Origin: Catenulispora sp. MAP5-51
GTDB taxonomy: Bacteria; Actinomycetota; Actinomycetes; Streptomycetales; Catenulisporaceae
Length of the DNA: 64,000 nt
Assembly: GCF_041261205.1 (NCBI RefSeq)
Contig: NZ_JBGCCH010000009.1
Coordinates: 62,001-126,000, forward strand
Direction: 5' to 3'
Shown: piece after piece, positions 52,751 through 63,386 of the stretch
How the letters are laid out: each line of letters begins with the position of its first letter
Position numbering within the stretch: position 1 is the stretch's first letter
The notes under the pieces: model-generated
Database searches by the model: none
Told to the model about the DNA's origin: nothing
The model's input: only the letters and a program-made list of their open reading frames with translations
Program-made: the position numbers and the translations under genes

Positions 52751-55402
52751 ATGGCAATGACCTCCAAGAACAGCTTCGGCGCCCGCGACACCCTCGCGGT
52801 GGGCGCGCAGTCGTACGAGATCTTCCGCATCGGGGCCGTCGAGGGCTCCGAGCGCCTCCCCTTCAGCCTGAAGGTGCTGCTGGAGAACCTCCTGCGCACC
52901 GAGGACGGGGCCAACGTCACCGCTTCCCAGATCCAGGCCCTGGGCCAGTGGGACCCGAACGCCGAGCCGGACACCGAGATCCAGTTCACGCCGGCGCGCG
53001 TGATCATGCAGGACTTCACCGGCGTGCCCTGCGTGGTGGACCTCGCCACCATGCGCGAGGCCGTCGCCGAGCTCGGCGGCGACCCGGCGAAGATCAACCC
53101 GCTGGCCCCGGCCGAGCTGGTCATCGACCACTCGGTGATCGCCGACGTCTTCGGCCGCCCGGACGCCTTCGAGCGCAACGTCGAGATCGAGTACGGCCGC
53201 AACCGCGAGCGCTACCAGTTCCTGCGCTGGGGCCAGACCGCCTTCGACGAGTTCAAGGTGGTCCCGCCCGGCACCGGCATCGTGCACCAGGTGAACATCG
53301 AGCACCTGGCCCGCGTGGTCTTCGACCGGAACGGCCAGGCCTACCCCGACACGCTCGTCGGCACCGACAGCCACACCACCATGGTCAACGGCCTGGGCGT
53401 GCTGGGCTGGGGCGTGGGCGGCATCGAGGCCGAGGCCGCGATGCTCGGCCAGCCGGTCAGCATGCTCATCCCGCGCGTGGTCGGCTTCAAGCTGCACGGC
53501 GAGCTGCCCCCCGGCGCCACCGCCACCGACCTGGTGCTCACCATCACCGAGATGCTGCGCAAGCACGGCGTGGTCGGCAAGTTCGTGGAGTTCTACGGCG
53601 CCGGCGTGGCCGCCGTCCCGCTGGCCAACCGCGCCACCATCGGCAACATGTCGCCGGAGTTCGGCTCCACCTGCGCCATCTTCCCGATCGACGACGAGAC
53701 CATCAGCTACCTCAAGCTCACCGGCCGCCCGGCCGAGCAGCTGGCGCTGGTCGAGGCCTACGCCAAGGCCCAGGGCCTGTGGCACGACGCGGACCGCGAG
53801 CCGTCCTACTCCGAGTACCTGGAGCTGGACCTGGCCACCGTGGTCCCCTCGATCGCCGGCCCGAAGCGCCCGCAGGACCGCGTCGCGCTGTCCCAGGCGA
53901 AGGACAAGTTCGCCGAGGTCCTGCCGACCTACGCCGCGCAGGGCACCAAGCCGACCCCGGTCACGATGGAGGACGGCACCCAGGTCGTCATCGACAACGG
54001 CGCGGTCGTGATCGCCTCGATCACCTCCTGCACCAACACCTCCAACCCGCAGGTGATGATCGGCGCGGCGCTGCTGGCCAAGAACGCGGTGGAGCGCGGC
54101 CTGCACACCAAGCCCTGGGTCAAGACCACCCTGGCGCCCGGCTCGAAGGTCGTCTCCGACTACTACGAGCGCGCCGGCCTGACCCCGTACCTGGACAAGC
54201 TCGGCTTCAACCTGGTCGGCTACGGCTGCGTCACCTGCATCGGCAACTCCGGCCCGCTGCCGGAGCCGGTCAGCAAGGCGGTCAACGAGGCGGACCTGGC
54301 GGTGGTGTCGGTGCTCTCCGGCAACCGCAACTTCGAGGGCCGCATCAACCCGGACGTGAAGATGAACTACCTCGCGTCCCCGCCGCTGGTCGTCGCCTAC
54401 GCCATCGCCGGCAGCATGGACTTCGACTTCGAGAACGAGCCCCTGGGCTTCGACGGCGACGACAAGCCGGTGTTCCTCAAGGACATCTGGCCCTCCACCC
54501 AGGAGATCCAGACCGTCATCGAGGGCTCCATCACCGCCGAGATGTTCGCCAAGGACTACTCCGACGTCTTCCACGGCGACGAGCGCTGGCGCTCGCTGCC
54601 CACCCCGACCGGCAACGTCTTCGAGTGGGACGCGGACTCCACCTACGTCCGCAAGCCCCCGTACTTCGAGGGCATGGCCGCCGAGCCGTCGCCGGTGGCG
54701 GACATCCACGGCGCGCGCGTCCTGGCCAAGCTCGGCGACTCGGTGACCACCGACCACATCAGCCCGGCCGGCTCCATCAAGGCCGACAGCCCGGCCGGCA
54801 AGTACCTGGCCGAGCACGGCGTGGGCCCCCGCGACTTCAACAGCTACGGCTCCCGCCGCGGCAACCACGAGGTCATGATCCGCGGCACCTTCGCGAACAT
54901 CCGCCTGCGCAACCAGCTCCTGGACGGCGTCGAGGGCGGCTTCACGAAGAACCTGCTGACCGGCGAGCAGGCCGCCATCTACGACGCCTCCCAGGCGTAC
55001 CAGGAAGCGGGCATCCCGCTGGTGGTCCTGGCCGGCAAGGAGTACGGCTCGGGCTCCTCCCGCGACTGGGCCGCGAAGGGCACCGCGCTGCTGGGCGTCA
55101 AGGCCGTCGTCGCCGAGAGCTACGAGCGCATCCACCGCTCCAACCTGATCGGCATGGGCGTCGTCCCGCTGCAGTACCCGGCCGGCCAGAGCGCCGCCTC
55201 GCTCGGGCTGACCGGCGAGGAGACCTTCGAGATCACCGGTCTGGAGGCGCTGAACGACGGCGCGACTCCGCGGACGGTGAAGGTGAAGGCCGGCGACGTC
55301 GAGTTCGACGCGGTCGTGCGCATCGACACCCCCGGTGAGGCGGACTACTACCGCAACGGCGGGATCATGCAGTACGTGCTGCGGAACCTGCTGAAGAAGT
55401 AG
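52751..55402 (+). CDS. acnA: Aconitate hydratase A
   Basis: The 883-residue 4Fe-4S enzyme interconverts citrate and isocitrate in the TCA cycle. Cluster ligands are visible: the first Cys in [11 protein letters not shown] and two in [13 protein letters not shown]. Other landmarks are [21 protein letters not shown] and the swivel-domain [12 protein letters not shown]. The length fits the AcnA/IRP type. ATG 52751 and ATG 52757 are both possible. The first is used although spacing is imperfect. A strong hairpin ends the gene. Confidence 0.97.
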   Translation: MAMTSKNSFGARDTLAVGAQSYEIFRIGAVEGSERLPFSLKVLLENLLRTEDGANVTASQIQALGQWDPNAEPDTEIQFTPARVIMQDFTGVPCVVDLATMREAVAELGGDPAKINPLAPAELVIDHSVIADVFGRPDAFERNVEIEYGRNRERYQFLRWGQTAFDEFKVVPPGTGIVHQVNIEHLARVVFDRNGQAYPDTLVGTDSHTTMVNGLGVLGWGVGGIEAEAAMLGQPVSMLIPRVVGFKLHGELPPGATATDLVLTITEMLRKHGVVGKFVEFYGAGVAAVPLANRATIGNMSPEFGSTCAIFPIDDETISYLKLTGRPAEQLALVEAYAKAQGLWHDADREPSYSEYLELDLATVVPSIAGPKRPQDRVALSQAKDKFAEVLPTYAAQGTKPTPVTMEDGTQVVIDNGAVVIASITSCTNTSNPQVMIGAALLAKNAVERGLHTKPWVKTTLAPGSKVVSDYYERAGLTPYLDKLGFNLVGYGCVTCIGNSGPLPEPVSKAVNEADLAVVSVLSGNRNFEGRINPDVKMNYLASPPLVVAYAIAGSMDFDFENEPLGFDGDDKPVFLKDIWPSTQEIQTVIEGSITAEMFAKDYSDVFHGDERWRSLPTPTGNVFEWDADSTYVRKPPYFEGMAAEPSPVADIHGARVLAKLGDSVTTDHISPAGSIKADSPAGKYLAEHGVGPRDFNSYGSRRGNHEVMIRGTFANIRLRNQLLDGVEGGFTKNLLTGEQAAIYDASQAYQEAGIPLVVLAGKEYGSGSSRDWAAKGTALLGVKAVVAESYERIHRSNLIGMGVVPLQYPAGQSAASLGLTGEETFEITGLEALNDGATPRTVKVKAGDVEFDAVVRIDTPGEADYYRNGGIMQYVLRNLLKK

Positions 55403-55420
55403 GCGAAACAGAGTTCTGAG

Positions 55421-55456
55421 AGGCAGCCCTCGGCCCGGTCGGGTCGGGGGCTGCCT
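55421..55456 (+). terminator. Hairpin terminator after acnA
   Basis: A 16-bp stem with two G-U pairs (55421-55436 with 55441-55456, loop GGTC) begins 18 bases after the acnA stop and ends just before the next gene. Confidence 0.8.
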
Positions 55457-55469
55457 TATGCTCCCGGGC

Positions 55470-55829
55470 ATGATTGACGATCAAGTGGCCGCAGCGGTGA
55501 ACGAGCACGTCCGGGCCTTCAGCAAGGGGGACCTGCCGGCGCTCATGGCCGGATTGGCGGACGACACGGTGTGGATCACCGGCCGGACGACGGTGCGCGG
55601 CCGCGCGGAACTGGAGCCCTTCTTCCGCGAGGCGATAGCCGGCCTGCACCCGGCGCTCCGGGTGCAGAACCTGCTCGTCGACGGGGACCGGGCGGCCTGC
55701 CAGATGACCGAGACGCTGGTGTGGGACGGGACCGAGCAGTCCTTCGCGATCGCCGCGTTCTTCAAGCTGCGCGACGGATTGATCGTGGCGGCGAAGGTCT
55801 ACCGCGAGGGGACGGCCGAGCTTGACTGA
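55470..55829 (+). CDS. SnoaL/NTF2-like protein
   Basis: The 119-residue protein has an NTF2-like fold: VNEHVRAFSKGDLPALMAGLADDTVWITGRTTVRGRAELEPFFREA (about 10-55) and FAIAAFFKLRDGLIVAAKVYREG near the end. It belongs to a group of ketosteroid-isomerase-like proteins with unknown substrates. ATG 55470 is preferred because the in-frame ATG 55458 touches the acnA terminator. It converges with a small acidic gene. Confidence 0.75.
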   Translation: MIDDQVAAAVNEHVRAFSKGDLPALMAGLADDTVWITGRTTVRGRAELEPFFREAIAGLHPALRVQNLLVDGDRAACQMTETLVWDGTEQSFAIAAFFKLRDGLIVAAKVYREGTAELD

Positions 55830-55846
55830 ACCCCGATCAACCCCGA

Positions 55847-56332
55847 TCAACCCACCCGCCGCAACTCCTGCGCGGCGACCAAAGCCCAATGCTCGTCAGG
55901 CCCCGAAGCCGCGCGCGTGAACCACATCCGCGCTTCGGCCGCATCGCGTCTCCGGAAGGCGATGACGCCGAGGAACACCGTCGCCGCCGGCGCCGTGTCG
56001 GGGTCGCCGATGGCGGCCACCGCGAGGAAGGACAGCCGGGCGCCGGCTAGGTCGCCTTCGCTGTAGGCGTACATCGCGCCGTCGAAGAAGGCGCGGGCCT
56101 CCTTGCGCAGGACGCGCGGGACCGTCGGGGACAGGGAGCGGGCTATCGCCGCGTGGGCGCCGAGGTTCTGGCCGCTCGCGTAGCGCTCATCGGGTTCATC
56201 GGGCTCATCGGGATCATCGGGATCGTCGTTCTCGCCGGTCGCGGGGTCGGTCTCGGGTTCGTCGAGCGGGTGCTCGGAGCCCAGCGGTATGAAGGGTTCG
56301 TCGGGGTCGTCAGGGTCGCCATCCGAGGACAT
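55847..56332 (-). CDS. Hypothetical acidic protein with TPR-like helices
   Basis: The 161-residue protein starts with about 50 residues of Asp/Pro/Glu repeats (DPDDPDEP units). About 105 residues of helical hairpins follow that resemble tetratricopeptide-type repeats (ARAFFDGAMYAYSEGDLAGARLSFLAVAAIG, RRDAAEARMWFTRAAS). I do not recognise the family. It is divergent from the DUF1800 gene with 47 bases between starts. Confidence 0.65.
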   Translation of the reverse strand: MSSDGDPDDPDEPFIPLGSEHPLDEPETDPATGENDDPDDPDEPDEPDERYASGQNLGAHAAIARSLSPTVPRVLRKEARAFFDGAMYAYSEGDLAGARLSFLAVAAIGDPDTAPAATVFLGVIAFRRRDAAEARMWFTRAASGPDEHWALVAAQELRRVG

Positions 56333-56379
56333 GCCGTCTTCTTACCCTCCGTTTAGGCCCGCTCCCCGATTCTGGGGGT

Positions 56380-57666
56380 GTGAGCATCGACCAGAACAGA
56401 TCCGCCGTCGCGCACTTGTTGCGGCGGGCCGGGTTCGGCGCGAGCGGAGCGGAGATCGACGCCGCCGCCAAGGCCGGGTACGAGGCGACCGTGACCGCGC
56501 TGCTGGCGCCGGCGGGTGCCGATCCCGGTGCCGCGGCCACGCCGATGCCGGACTTCCCGGCGATGAAGGTGGCCAAGAAGGGTTCCGCGCCGGACGACTA
56601 CCGGATGGTGGGGTGGTGGCTGGCGCGCATGGCCGCGGTCACCCAGCCACTGGTGGAGAAGCGCACCTTCTTCCTCCACGGGCACTTCGCCACCTCCGTC
56701 CAGAAGGTGAAGAGCCCCGGCTTCATGCTCGAGCAGAACCAGACCATGCGGACGCTCGGCGGCGGTGACTTCGGCGCGCTCGCCCACGCGATGGTGCGGG
56801 ACCCGGCGATGATGCTGTGGCTGGACAGTGCCGGCAACACGAGCAAGGCGCCGAACGAGAACCTGGCGCGCGAGCTGATGGAGCTGTTCACGCTCGGCGT
56901 CGGCAACTACACCGAGGACGACGTCCGGGCCGGTGCTCGCGCTCTCACCGGCTGGCGGCTGGACGCCGGCGGCAAGGCGACGCTGGTGCCCAGGCTGCAC
57001 GACGACACCCCCAAGACCATCCTGGGCAAGACGGCCGACTTCGACGACACCTCGTTCGTCGACTGGATCCTGCAGCAGCCGGCCTCGCCGAAGTTCGTCA
57101 CCGGCCGCTTCTGGGACCGCTTCGGCATGCCCGGCCCGATCCCGGCCGACGTCTCCGGCCGCCTGCTGGCCGCCTACGGTCCGAACCGCGACGTCACCGC
57201 GCTTCTCAGAGCCCTGTTCCTGGACCCGGTCTTCCGCGGCCCGCAGGCGCGCTACGCCTTGGTGAAACAGCCGACCGAGTACGTCGTCGGCGTTCTCAGA
57301 GCCCTGAACATCAAGGTGGACGCGAGCCAGGACGCCAAGGACGCGGCAGCCCTGCGCACCGCCCTCGACGGCCTGGGGCAGATGCCCTTCTACCCGCCGA
57401 ACGTCGGCGGCTGGCCGGAGGGCACGGCCTGGCTGACCACGGCCGCGGCGCAGACCCGGTTCGTCTTCGCGCAGTGGGCCGTGGCCAAGGGCGACCTGTC
57501 GCAGGTCCAGAACAGCAGCCCGTCGCAGCGGATCGACGCCGTCGCGCACCTGCTCGGGGTGGACGCGTTCAGCGACCGGAGCACGGCCGCCCTCACCGAG
57601 GTCGTCGCCGACCCCCGGCAACTGGTCACCCTGGCGCTGATCGCGCCGGAGTACCTCGCCAACTGA
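56380..57666 (+). CDS. DUF1800 family protein
   Basis: The 428-residue protein shows the family pattern: HLLRRAGFGASGAEIDAAAKAGYEA at the start, WLARMAAVTQPLVEKRTFFLHGHFATS, ARELMELFTLGVGNYTEDDVRAGARALTGW (about 167-196), and GQMPFYPPNVGGWPEGTAWLTT. DUF1800 genes usually precede DUF1501 genes, as here, and the pair is thought to act in the envelope. No signal peptide is visible in this partner. GTG 56380 is the start. Confidence 0.9.
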   Translation: MSIDQNRSAVAHLLRRAGFGASGAEIDAAAKAGYEATVTALLAPAGADPGAAATPMPDFPAMKVAKKGSAPDDYRMVGWWLARMAAVTQPLVEKRTFFLHGHFATSVQKVKSPGFMLEQNQTMRTLGGGDFGALAHAMVRDPAMMLWLDSAGNTSKAPNENLARELMELFTLGVGNYTEDDVRAGARALTGWRLDAGGKATLVPRLHDDTPKTILGKTADFDDTSFVDWILQQPASPKFVTGRFWDRFGMPGPIPADVSGRLLAAYGPNRDVTALLRALFLDPVFRGPQARYALVKQPTEYVVGVLRALNIKVDASQDAKDAAALRTALDGLGQMPFYPPNVGGWPEGTAWLTTAAAQTRFVFAQWAVAKGDLSQVQNSSPSQRIDAVAHLLGVDAFSDRSTAALTEVVADPRQLVTLALIAPEYLAN

Positions 57667-57711
57667 CGGCCGACGGCACCGACAGCACCGACGGAACCTA
57701 AGGATTCGACC

Positions 57712-59043
57712 ATGGACACAGTGACCCGCCGCCGCTTCCTGGAGTTGTCCGGCGTCATGTCCACCGGCGCGTTCGCGGCGGCCTGCTCCAGCTCGCACGG
57801 CCACCCGGTGGGCGCCCCGAAGCTGACCCCGAGCGGCCCGCAGACCTCCGGCGCGCAGCTCGGCGCGGCCGCGCAGCACGCGCCGCTGGCGCCGGGCCAG
57901 GGCGTCCTGGTCCTGGTGACGCTCTACGGCGGCAACGACGGCCTCAACACGGTCATCCCGTACGCCGACCCGGCCTACAACTCCTCCCGCCCCGATCTGG
58001 CCTACAGCGCGAGCCAGGTGCTCGACCTGGGCGAGGGCCTGGGCTTCAACCCGGCGATGACCGGCCTGCACCAGATGTGGCAGCGCAAGCTGTGCGCGGT
58101 GGTCCGCGGCGTCGGCTATCCGCAGCCGAACCACAGCCACTTCGTCTCCATGGACATCTGGCAGACCGCCACGCCCGGCGACCCCACCAACTCCGGCTGG
58201 CTCGGCCGCTGGCTCGACGCCCAGCCCGATGACCAGATGCGGGCCCTGAAAGCGGTCTCCGTCGGCGGCACGCTCCCGCCGCTGCTCGGCGGGACCAAAA
58301 CCGCGGGAAGCTCGCTGCCGATCGGCCAGTTCCGGCTGCCCAAGCCCGGACCGCTGGACACCGGCTTCACGGGGCTGGGGCAGCCGTCGGCGCAGGACTC
58401 CGCCGTGGCCGCGTACGCCGCCCGGGACGTCGCCGACCTGTTCACCGTCGCCAAGACCTTCACCCCGGCGCTGGCCTCGGCGGCCGACGCCGCGGGAGCC
58501 AAGGGAGCCGCGGGCGCCAAGGGCACGAAGGGAGCCAAGGCCGCCGCCCCCGCCAAGGCCGCCAAGAGCTCAGCGCTGGCTCAACAGCTGGACATCGTCG
58601 CCGAGTGCATCAACGCCTCGGTCCCGACCCGCGTCTACAGCGTCAGCCTCGGCGGCTTCGACACGCACAGTGCCGAGAAGGGCACGCAGTCGGACCTGTG
58701 GGGCGAGGTCGACAAGGCGGTCGTCGACTTCCAGAACGCCATCGCCGCCGGACCGCACGGCAAGAACGTCGTCACGATGCTGTACACCGAGTTCGGCCGC
58801 CGGGTGCGGGCCAACGCCAACCAGGGCACCGACCACGGCACCGCCGGTCCGGTCCTGCTCCTCGGCGAGCCGGTGAACGGCGGCTTCTACGGCGCGCAGC
58901 CCTCGCTGGCCGACCTGGACGACGGCGACCTGAAGTTCAGCACCGACTTCCGCAGCGTCTACGCCACCGTGCTGGACAAGGTCCTCGGCGCCGACCCGGC
59001 GCAGATCCTCGGGCAGGACCAACCCCGCATCGCCTTCCTGTGA
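57712..59043 (+). CDS. DUF1501 family protein, Tat-exported, lipoprotein-like
   Basis: The 443-residue protein has a twin-arginine signal (TRRRFLELSGVMSTGAFAAAC, positions 5-25) ending in a lipobox-like Cys. The family features are VLVTLYGGNDGLNTVIPY, HSHFVSMDIWQTATPG and TEFGRRVRANANQGTDHGTA, an alkaline-phosphatase-like fold. A Lys/Gly/Ala stretch of AKG-type repeats (about 262-283) interrupts the fold. It lies 45 bases after the DUF1800 gene. The substrate is unknown. Confidence 0.88.
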   Translation: MDTVTRRRFLELSGVMSTGAFAAACSSSHGHPVGAPKLTPSGPQTSGAQLGAAAQHAPLAPGQGVLVLVTLYGGNDGLNTVIPYADPAYNSSRPDLAYSASQVLDLGEGLGFNPAMTGLHQMWQRKLCAVVRGVGYPQPNHSHFVSMDIWQTATPGDPTNSGWLGRWLDAQPDDQMRALKAVSVGGTLPPLLGGTKTAGSSLPIGQFRLPKPGPLDTGFTGLGQPSAQDSAVAAYAARDVADLFTVAKTFTPALASAADAAGAKGAAGAKGTKGAKAAAPAKAAKSSALAQQLDIVAECINASVPTRVYSVSLGGFDTHSAEKGTQSDLWGEVDKAVVDFQNAIAAGPHGKNVVTMLYTEFGRRVRANANQGTDHGTAGPVLLLGEPVNGGFYGAQPSLADLDDGDLKFSTDFRSVYATVLDKVLGADPAQILGQDQPRIAFL

Positions 59044-59157
59044 CGGTCGGCGGTCGGGCAGGTTTCTTCCCGACCGTGCAACCGGGCCCCGCACTCGCCG
59101 GTGTCTTTCCCAGACGCGGTGATCAGAACGCCGGGCGAGACAGAAGGCGGGGGCGGG

Positions 59158-59751
59158 GTGGCCGATTCACGAAGCACAGACTTCGGAGTGTTCTACGCGG
59201 CGACGGTGAATCGTGTGGCCGGGTACTTGTACGTCGTGCTCGGCGACAGGGCCGAGGCTGAGGACGCGGCGCATGAAGCGTATGCGCGGGCCTGGCAGCG
59301 CTGGTCCAAGGTCCGCGACTACGACGATCCCGAGGCGTGGGTGCGGACGGTCGCGTACCGGGTCGCGGTGAACTCCTGGCGCAAGGCGAAGAACCGCCTT
59401 GTCGCGCATCGCCGGAGCGAGAGTGTCGGCCGGCGAGACCATGCGGATCCCTCTGGGCTCTCGAGCGATCGTCTCGTGCTTGTCGAGGCGCTGCGGAAGA
59501 TTCCCCGGGAGCAGCGGCAGGCCTTGGTGCTGTTCTACGTGCAGGGCCTCAGTATCGCGGAGATCGCGCACGAGACCGGTGCGCCGCCGAACACCGTCAA
59601 GGCGCGGCTCGCTCGCGGGCGGAAGGCTGTCGCTCCCTATGTCTCGGAGCTCAGCGACGATGCCGACGCCGACGCCGAGCGAGCCGCTACGACGCCTTCT
59701 GCGAAATCCGCCGGTGCCAAGTCCGGAAAGGAAGTGATCTCCAATGCCTGA
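59158..59751 (+). CDS. SigE-family ECF sigma factor (second)
   Basis: The 197-residue sigma factor has region 2 LGDRAEAEDAAHEAYARAWQRW (about 28-49, with the EDAAHE pattern) and region 4 IPREQRQALVLFYVQGLSIAEIAHETGAPPNTVKARLARGRKAV (about 117-160). The GTG at 59158 is used. GTG 59101 would add 19 residues of Gly-rich sequence. Its end overlaps the next gene by 8 bases. The third-base GC content is lower than in nearby genes. It follows the DUF1501 gene on the same strand. Confidence 0.9.
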   Translation: MADSRSTDFGVFYAATVNRVAGYLYVVLGDRAEAEDAAHEAYARAWQRWSKVRDYDDPEAWVRTVAYRVAVNSWRKAKNRLVAHRRSESVGRRDHADPSGLSSDRLVLVEALRKIPREQRQALVLFYVQGLSIAEIAHETGAPPNTVKARLARGRKAVAPYVSELSDDADADAERAATTPSAKSAGAKSGKEVISNA

Positions 59752-61135
59752 GAACCTCGTTTCAGCTCTTGAGGCCCTGGTCGCCGACGGCCGGGAGCGA
59801 ATCCGTCCGCTTCCGGAAGCGTCGGTCGTCGCGCGCGGCCGGTCGCGGCAGAGGCGGCAGCGTCTCACCGTTGTCACGTCGGCGGTCGGTGTCGTCGCGG
59901 TCACCGCCGGGCTCGCGATGGGGATCACCGGGAGCGGGTCCGCCGCGCCGGCGAACCCTGTGCCGACGCCTGTGCCGAAGCCGGTCGTGGCACCGCTCGA
60001 CGCGAGTTTGTTCCTCGCCGGCCCCGACCTTCCCGACGAGTCCACGTTCCAGTGGAAGGTGGCGCCGAATCCGGGGCGGACCGATGACGGGCTCGAATAC
60101 CCGATCTGCGGGACCGGTGGGGCGAAGGGGCCGGTGACCGCGCTGCGCGCCGAGCGGGCGCGCACCTTTCTGTACTCGTCGACCGAGACGATGAGTGACA
60201 GCAGCGAGACCCTTTATCAGTACCCGTCCGAGGCCGCCGCGCGGGCCGACTACACGGCGCTCGTGCCTGACGCTGCCGTGTGCGCACAGCATCCCATCGC
60301 CGGTTCCGGGGCGGGAGGCGACGACGGCCGCCTGACCGCGTCGACGACCGACGGTTTCGCCTGGGTGCAGACCGCTCCGTTGCCGGGGCCTCCGGCGCCT
60401 TCCATGACTCAGCACATCATGGTCGTCCTGTCCGGGACCACGATCGGGGTCTACGGCTACGTCGACAGTGCTGAGAAGACGATGCCGCAGTACAACACGG
60501 CCGACGATCCGCAGGCGCTGGCGCGGATGGCCGCGAGCCTGCGGAATCCGGGCTCCGGGCAGGTGTCGGGCCCGGCGCCGGCTCCGAGTAGCGCCTTCCT
60601 CGCCGCCGCGCAGATTCCGTTCGGGACCGGTCCGGGAGCCGATCATGGCTGGACGCAGTTGCCGGTGGTGCCTGCGGTCAGCGGAAAGGCGGCCGCGGTC
60701 AGTCTGTGCGGGTCGGATTTCACGGATGTCGTCGGCGGGGTCGGGTCGACCGAGGCGACGCGCGCGTTCGAGGCACCGACGGGGCCGGCCGGGGCGGCTG
60801 GACCTGACGCGCACGAGGTCATCCATTCGTTCCCGGACGCCCGGTCGGCGTCGGCGGCCTTCACTCAGGCACAGAAGCTCATCGGGCCTCAGCAGTGCCA
60901 CAAGAGCGACCCGGGTGGCATGAGCTACGACTACAGCGTCGCGGCCGGGGTGGTCATCGGGTCCGGCTACTCGACGGGGATCAACGACGGAACGGCCGGG
61001 ACCACCCACGAGTTCATCGTGGTCAAGGGGACGTATGTGGCTCAGTTGACCGTCATCTTCAGCAACCCCCAGCCTGCCGGGGCCCGGGGCGACACCGCGC
61101 AGATCCTTGCCCAGATGGCGGCGAGGCTGCCGTAG
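59744..61135 (+). CDS. Membrane-anchored sigma-partner with duplicated outer domain
   Basis: The 463-residue protein has a 40-residue basic N-terminus, one membrane helix (about 41-62), a Pro-rich stalk, and two similar outer domains (about 85-275 and 290-463). Each begins with a SxFLA..P segment, contains two cysteines that may pair (C120/C184 region, then two in the second copy), and has a YPSEAAARADY or FPDARSASAAF helix. The pattern recalls sensor domains of PknH type. It is coupled to the sigma gene by an 8-base overlap, so it is a likely anti-sigma or sensor. Confidence 0.75.
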   Translation: MPENLVSALEALVADGRERIRPLPEASVVARGRSRQRRQRLTVVTSAVGVVAVTAGLAMGITGSGSAAPANPVPTPVPKPVVAPLDASLFLAGPDLPDESTFQWKVAPNPGRTDDGLEYPICGTGGAKGPVTALRAERARTFLYSSTETMSDSSETLYQYPSEAAARADYTALVPDAAVCAQHPIAGSGAGGDDGRLTASTTDGFAWVQTAPLPGPPAPSMTQHIMVVLSGTTIGVYGYVDSAEKTMPQYNTADDPQALARMAASLRNPGSGQVSGPAPAPSSAFLAAAQIPFGTGPGADHGWTQLPVVPAVSGKAAAVSLCGSDFTDVVGGVGSTEATRAFEAPTGPAGAAGPDAHEVIHSFPDARSASAAFTQAQKLIGPQQCHKSDPGGMSYDYSVAAGVVIGSGYSTGINDGTAGTTHEFIVVKGTYVAQLTVIFSNPQPAGARGDTAQILAQMAARLP

Positions 61136-61150
61136 CCGGGAGCCGGGAGC

Positions 61151-61192
61151 CGGCGGCGTCGGCCGGGGGATCTCCCCCGGCCGACGCCGCCG
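61151..61192 (+). terminator. Long hairpin terminator
   Basis: A perfect 20-bp stem (61151-61170 with 61173-61192) with a two-base loop starts 15 bases after the sigma-partner gene. The remaining 190 bases before dxs hold no gene. TAGACT (61322-61327) may be a -10 box for dxs. Confidence 0.85.
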
Positions 61193-61380
61193 ACGTCTGT
61201 TCGAACCGTCGTTCGTCTGGCGCTCGGCGGAGAGCCGCATTCGGGTGAACACCCTGCGCGGGCCATGTGAAGATCATGTAGAAGGAGGCGGGAAGCGCCA
61301 GGGCGGCGCTCAGGCCGGGCTTAGACTCTCTGCCGTATAACTGGAAGCCCGGAGCGTCGTTTCAACTGAAGGAGGATCGG

Positions 61381-63330
61381 GTGGCACTGCTGGAGGCGAT
61401 CCAGGGTCCGCGCGATCTGGACAAGCTCAGCTCCGAGCAGCTCGCTGAGCTCGCCTCGGAGATCCGCGCTTATCTGATCCCGACCGTGGCGAAGACGAGC
61501 GGGCACATCGGCCCGAACCTGGGAGTGGTGGAGCTCACCATCGCTTTGCACCGGGTCTTCGACTCGCCCAAGGACACCATCCTGTGGGACGTCGGCCATC
61601 AGGCCTACGTGCACAAACTCCTCACCGGCCGCCAGGACCTGTCCTCGCTGCGGCACTCCGGCGGCCTGTCGGGCTACCCGGCCCGCGCCGAGTCCGAGCA
61701 CGATGTGATCGAGAACTCGCACGCCTCCACCGCGCTGGCCTACGCCGACGGCATCGCCAAGGCGCACCAGGTGCGCGGCGTCACCGACCGCCAGGTGGTG
61801 GCGGTGATCGGGGACGGCGCCCTGACCGGCGGCATGGCCTGGGAGGCGCTGAACAACATCGCCGCGGCCAAGGACCGCCCGGTGATCATCGTGGTCAACG
61901 ACAACGAGCGCTCCTACTCCCCGACCATCGGCGGGCTGGCCGACCACCTGGCGACCCTGCGCACGACGCAGGGCTACGAGCGCTTCCTGGAGTGGGGCCG
62001 GGGCATGCTCGGCCGCACCCCGGTGATCGGCGCCCCGCTGTACGAGGCGCTGCACGGCGTCAAGAAGGGCCTGAAGGACGTCGTCGCCCCGCAGGGGATG
62101 TTCGAGGACCTGGGCCTGAAGTACGTCGGCCCGGTCGACGGCCACGACCTCGCCGGCATGGAGGCCGCGCTGCGCCGGGCCCGGCACTACGGCGGCCCGG
62201 TGATCGTGCACGCGATCACCCGCAAGGGCGAGGGCTACCCGGCCGCCCGCAACAACGTCAACGACCAGCTGCACCAGGTCGCCGTGGACAGCGACCCGGA
62301 GACCGGCCAGCCGCTGGTCCCGGCCGGCAAGTCCTGGACCTCGGTGTTCGCCGACGAGATGGTCAAGATCGGCGCGGAGCGCGAGGACGTGGTCGGCATC
62401 ACCGCCGCCATGCTGCACCCGGTGGGCCTGGCCAAGTTCGCCGAGCGCTTCCCGGACCGGATCTTCGACGTCGGCATCGCCGAGCAGCACGCGGTGACCT
62501 CCGCGGCCGGCATGGCCTACGCCGGCCTGCACCCGGTGGTGGCGATCTACGCGACCTTCCTCAACCGGGCCTTCGACCAGGTCCTGATGGACGCCGCGCT
62601 GCACAACGCCGGTGTGACCTTCGTCGCCGACCGGGCCGGGGTCACCGGCAACGACGGCGCCAGCCACAACGGCATGTGGGACATGTCGATCTTCCAGGTG
62701 GTGCCCCGGCTGCGCATCGCCGCCCCGCGCGACGGCGCCCAGCTGCGGGCCCAGCTGCGCGAGGCGGTGGCCGTGGACGACGCCCCGACCATGATCCGCT
62801 TCTCCAAGGGCGCGGTCTGCCAGGACATCCCGGCGGTGGCCAAGGCCGGCTCGATGGACGTGCTGCGGAGCACCGCGGGTACCGGGCTGGCTCCGGACGT
62901 GCTGATCGTCAGCGTCGGGGCGATGGCGCAGGTCTGCCTGGACGTCGCCGAGCGGCTGGCCGACCAGGGCATCGGGGCCACCGTGGTGGACCCGCGCTGG
63001 GTCAAGCCGGTGGACCCGGCGGTGGTGATGCTGGCCGCCGAGCACCGGCTGGTGGTCACGGTCGAGGACAACGTCCGGGTCGGCGGCGTGGGCTGCGTGG
63101 TGGCCCAGGCGCTGCGGGACGCCGGCGTGCACACCCCGCTGCGCGACTTCGGCATCCCGGCGGAGTTCCTGGACCACGCCAACCGCGGCGAGGTGCTGGA
63201 GGAGATCGGCCTGACCGGGCAGCGCGTCGCGCACGAGGTCCTCGGTCTGGTCGCCGGGCTCGGCAGCAAGGCGTCGGCCGACGGCGCCGCTTCGTCCAAC
63301 GGCTCGGCACCCAAAGTAGCAGCACGGTAG
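61381..63330 (+). CDS. dxs: 1-Deoxy-D-xylulose-5-phosphate synthase
   Basis: The 649-residue thiamine-diphosphate enzyme makes DXP from pyruvate and glyceraldehyde 3-phosphate, the first step of the MEP isoprenoid pathway. Landmarks are [16 protein letters not shown] and [11 protein letters not shown] at the N-terminus, the TPP loop [16 protein letters not shown], then [17 protein letters not shown] in the pyrimidine domain. GTG 61381 has GGAGGA upstream. About 25 residues at the C-terminus are Ser/Ala-rich. A hairpin follows the stop. Confidence 0.97.
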   Translation: MALLEAIQGPRDLDKLSSEQLAELASEIRAYLIPTVAKTSGHIGPNLGVVELTIALHRVFDSPKDTILWDVGHQAYVHKLLTGRQDLSSLRHSGGLSGYPARAESEHDVIENSHASTALAYADGIAKAHQVRGVTDRQVVAVIGDGALTGGMAWEALNNIAAAKDRPVIIVVNDNERSYSPTIGGLADHLATLRTTQGYERFLEWGRGMLGRTPVIGAPLYEALHGVKKGLKDVVAPQGMFEDLGLKYVGPVDGHDLAGMEAALRRARHYGGPVIVHAITRKGEGYPAARNNVNDQLHQVAVDSDPETGQPLVPAGKSWTSVFADEMVKIGAEREDVVGITAAMLHPVGLAKFAERFPDRIFDVGIAEQHAVTSAAGMAYAGLHPVVAIYATFLNRAFDQVLMDAALHNAGVTFVADRAGVTGNDGASHNGMWDMSIFQVVPRLRIAAPRDGAQLRAQLREAVAVDDAPTMIRFSKGAVCQDIPAVAKAGSMDVLRSTAGTGLAPDVLIVSVGAMAQVCLDVAERLADQGIGATVVDPRWVKPVDPAVVMLAAEHRLVVTVEDNVRVGGVGCVVAQALRDAGVHTPLRDFGIPAEFLDHANRGEVLEEIGLTGQRVAHEVLGLVAGLGSKASADGAASSNGSAPKVAAR

Positions 63331-63349
63331 CAGCCTGCTGACTTTAGGG

Positions 63350-63386
63350 GGTTACCTCCCCGGCCACCGTTGCGTGGGAGGTAACC
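63350..63386 (+). terminator. Hairpin terminator after dxs
   Basis: GGTTACCTCCC (63350-63360) pairs GGGAGGTAACC (63376-63386) exactly around a 15-base loop and is followed by TCTCTTT. Confidence 0.75.

Noticed and set aside
52703-55471. Minus-strand open frame of about 920 codons opposite acnA
   Set aside because: Antisense shadow of aconitase with biased composition (Asp, Val, Gly, His) and no family resemblance.
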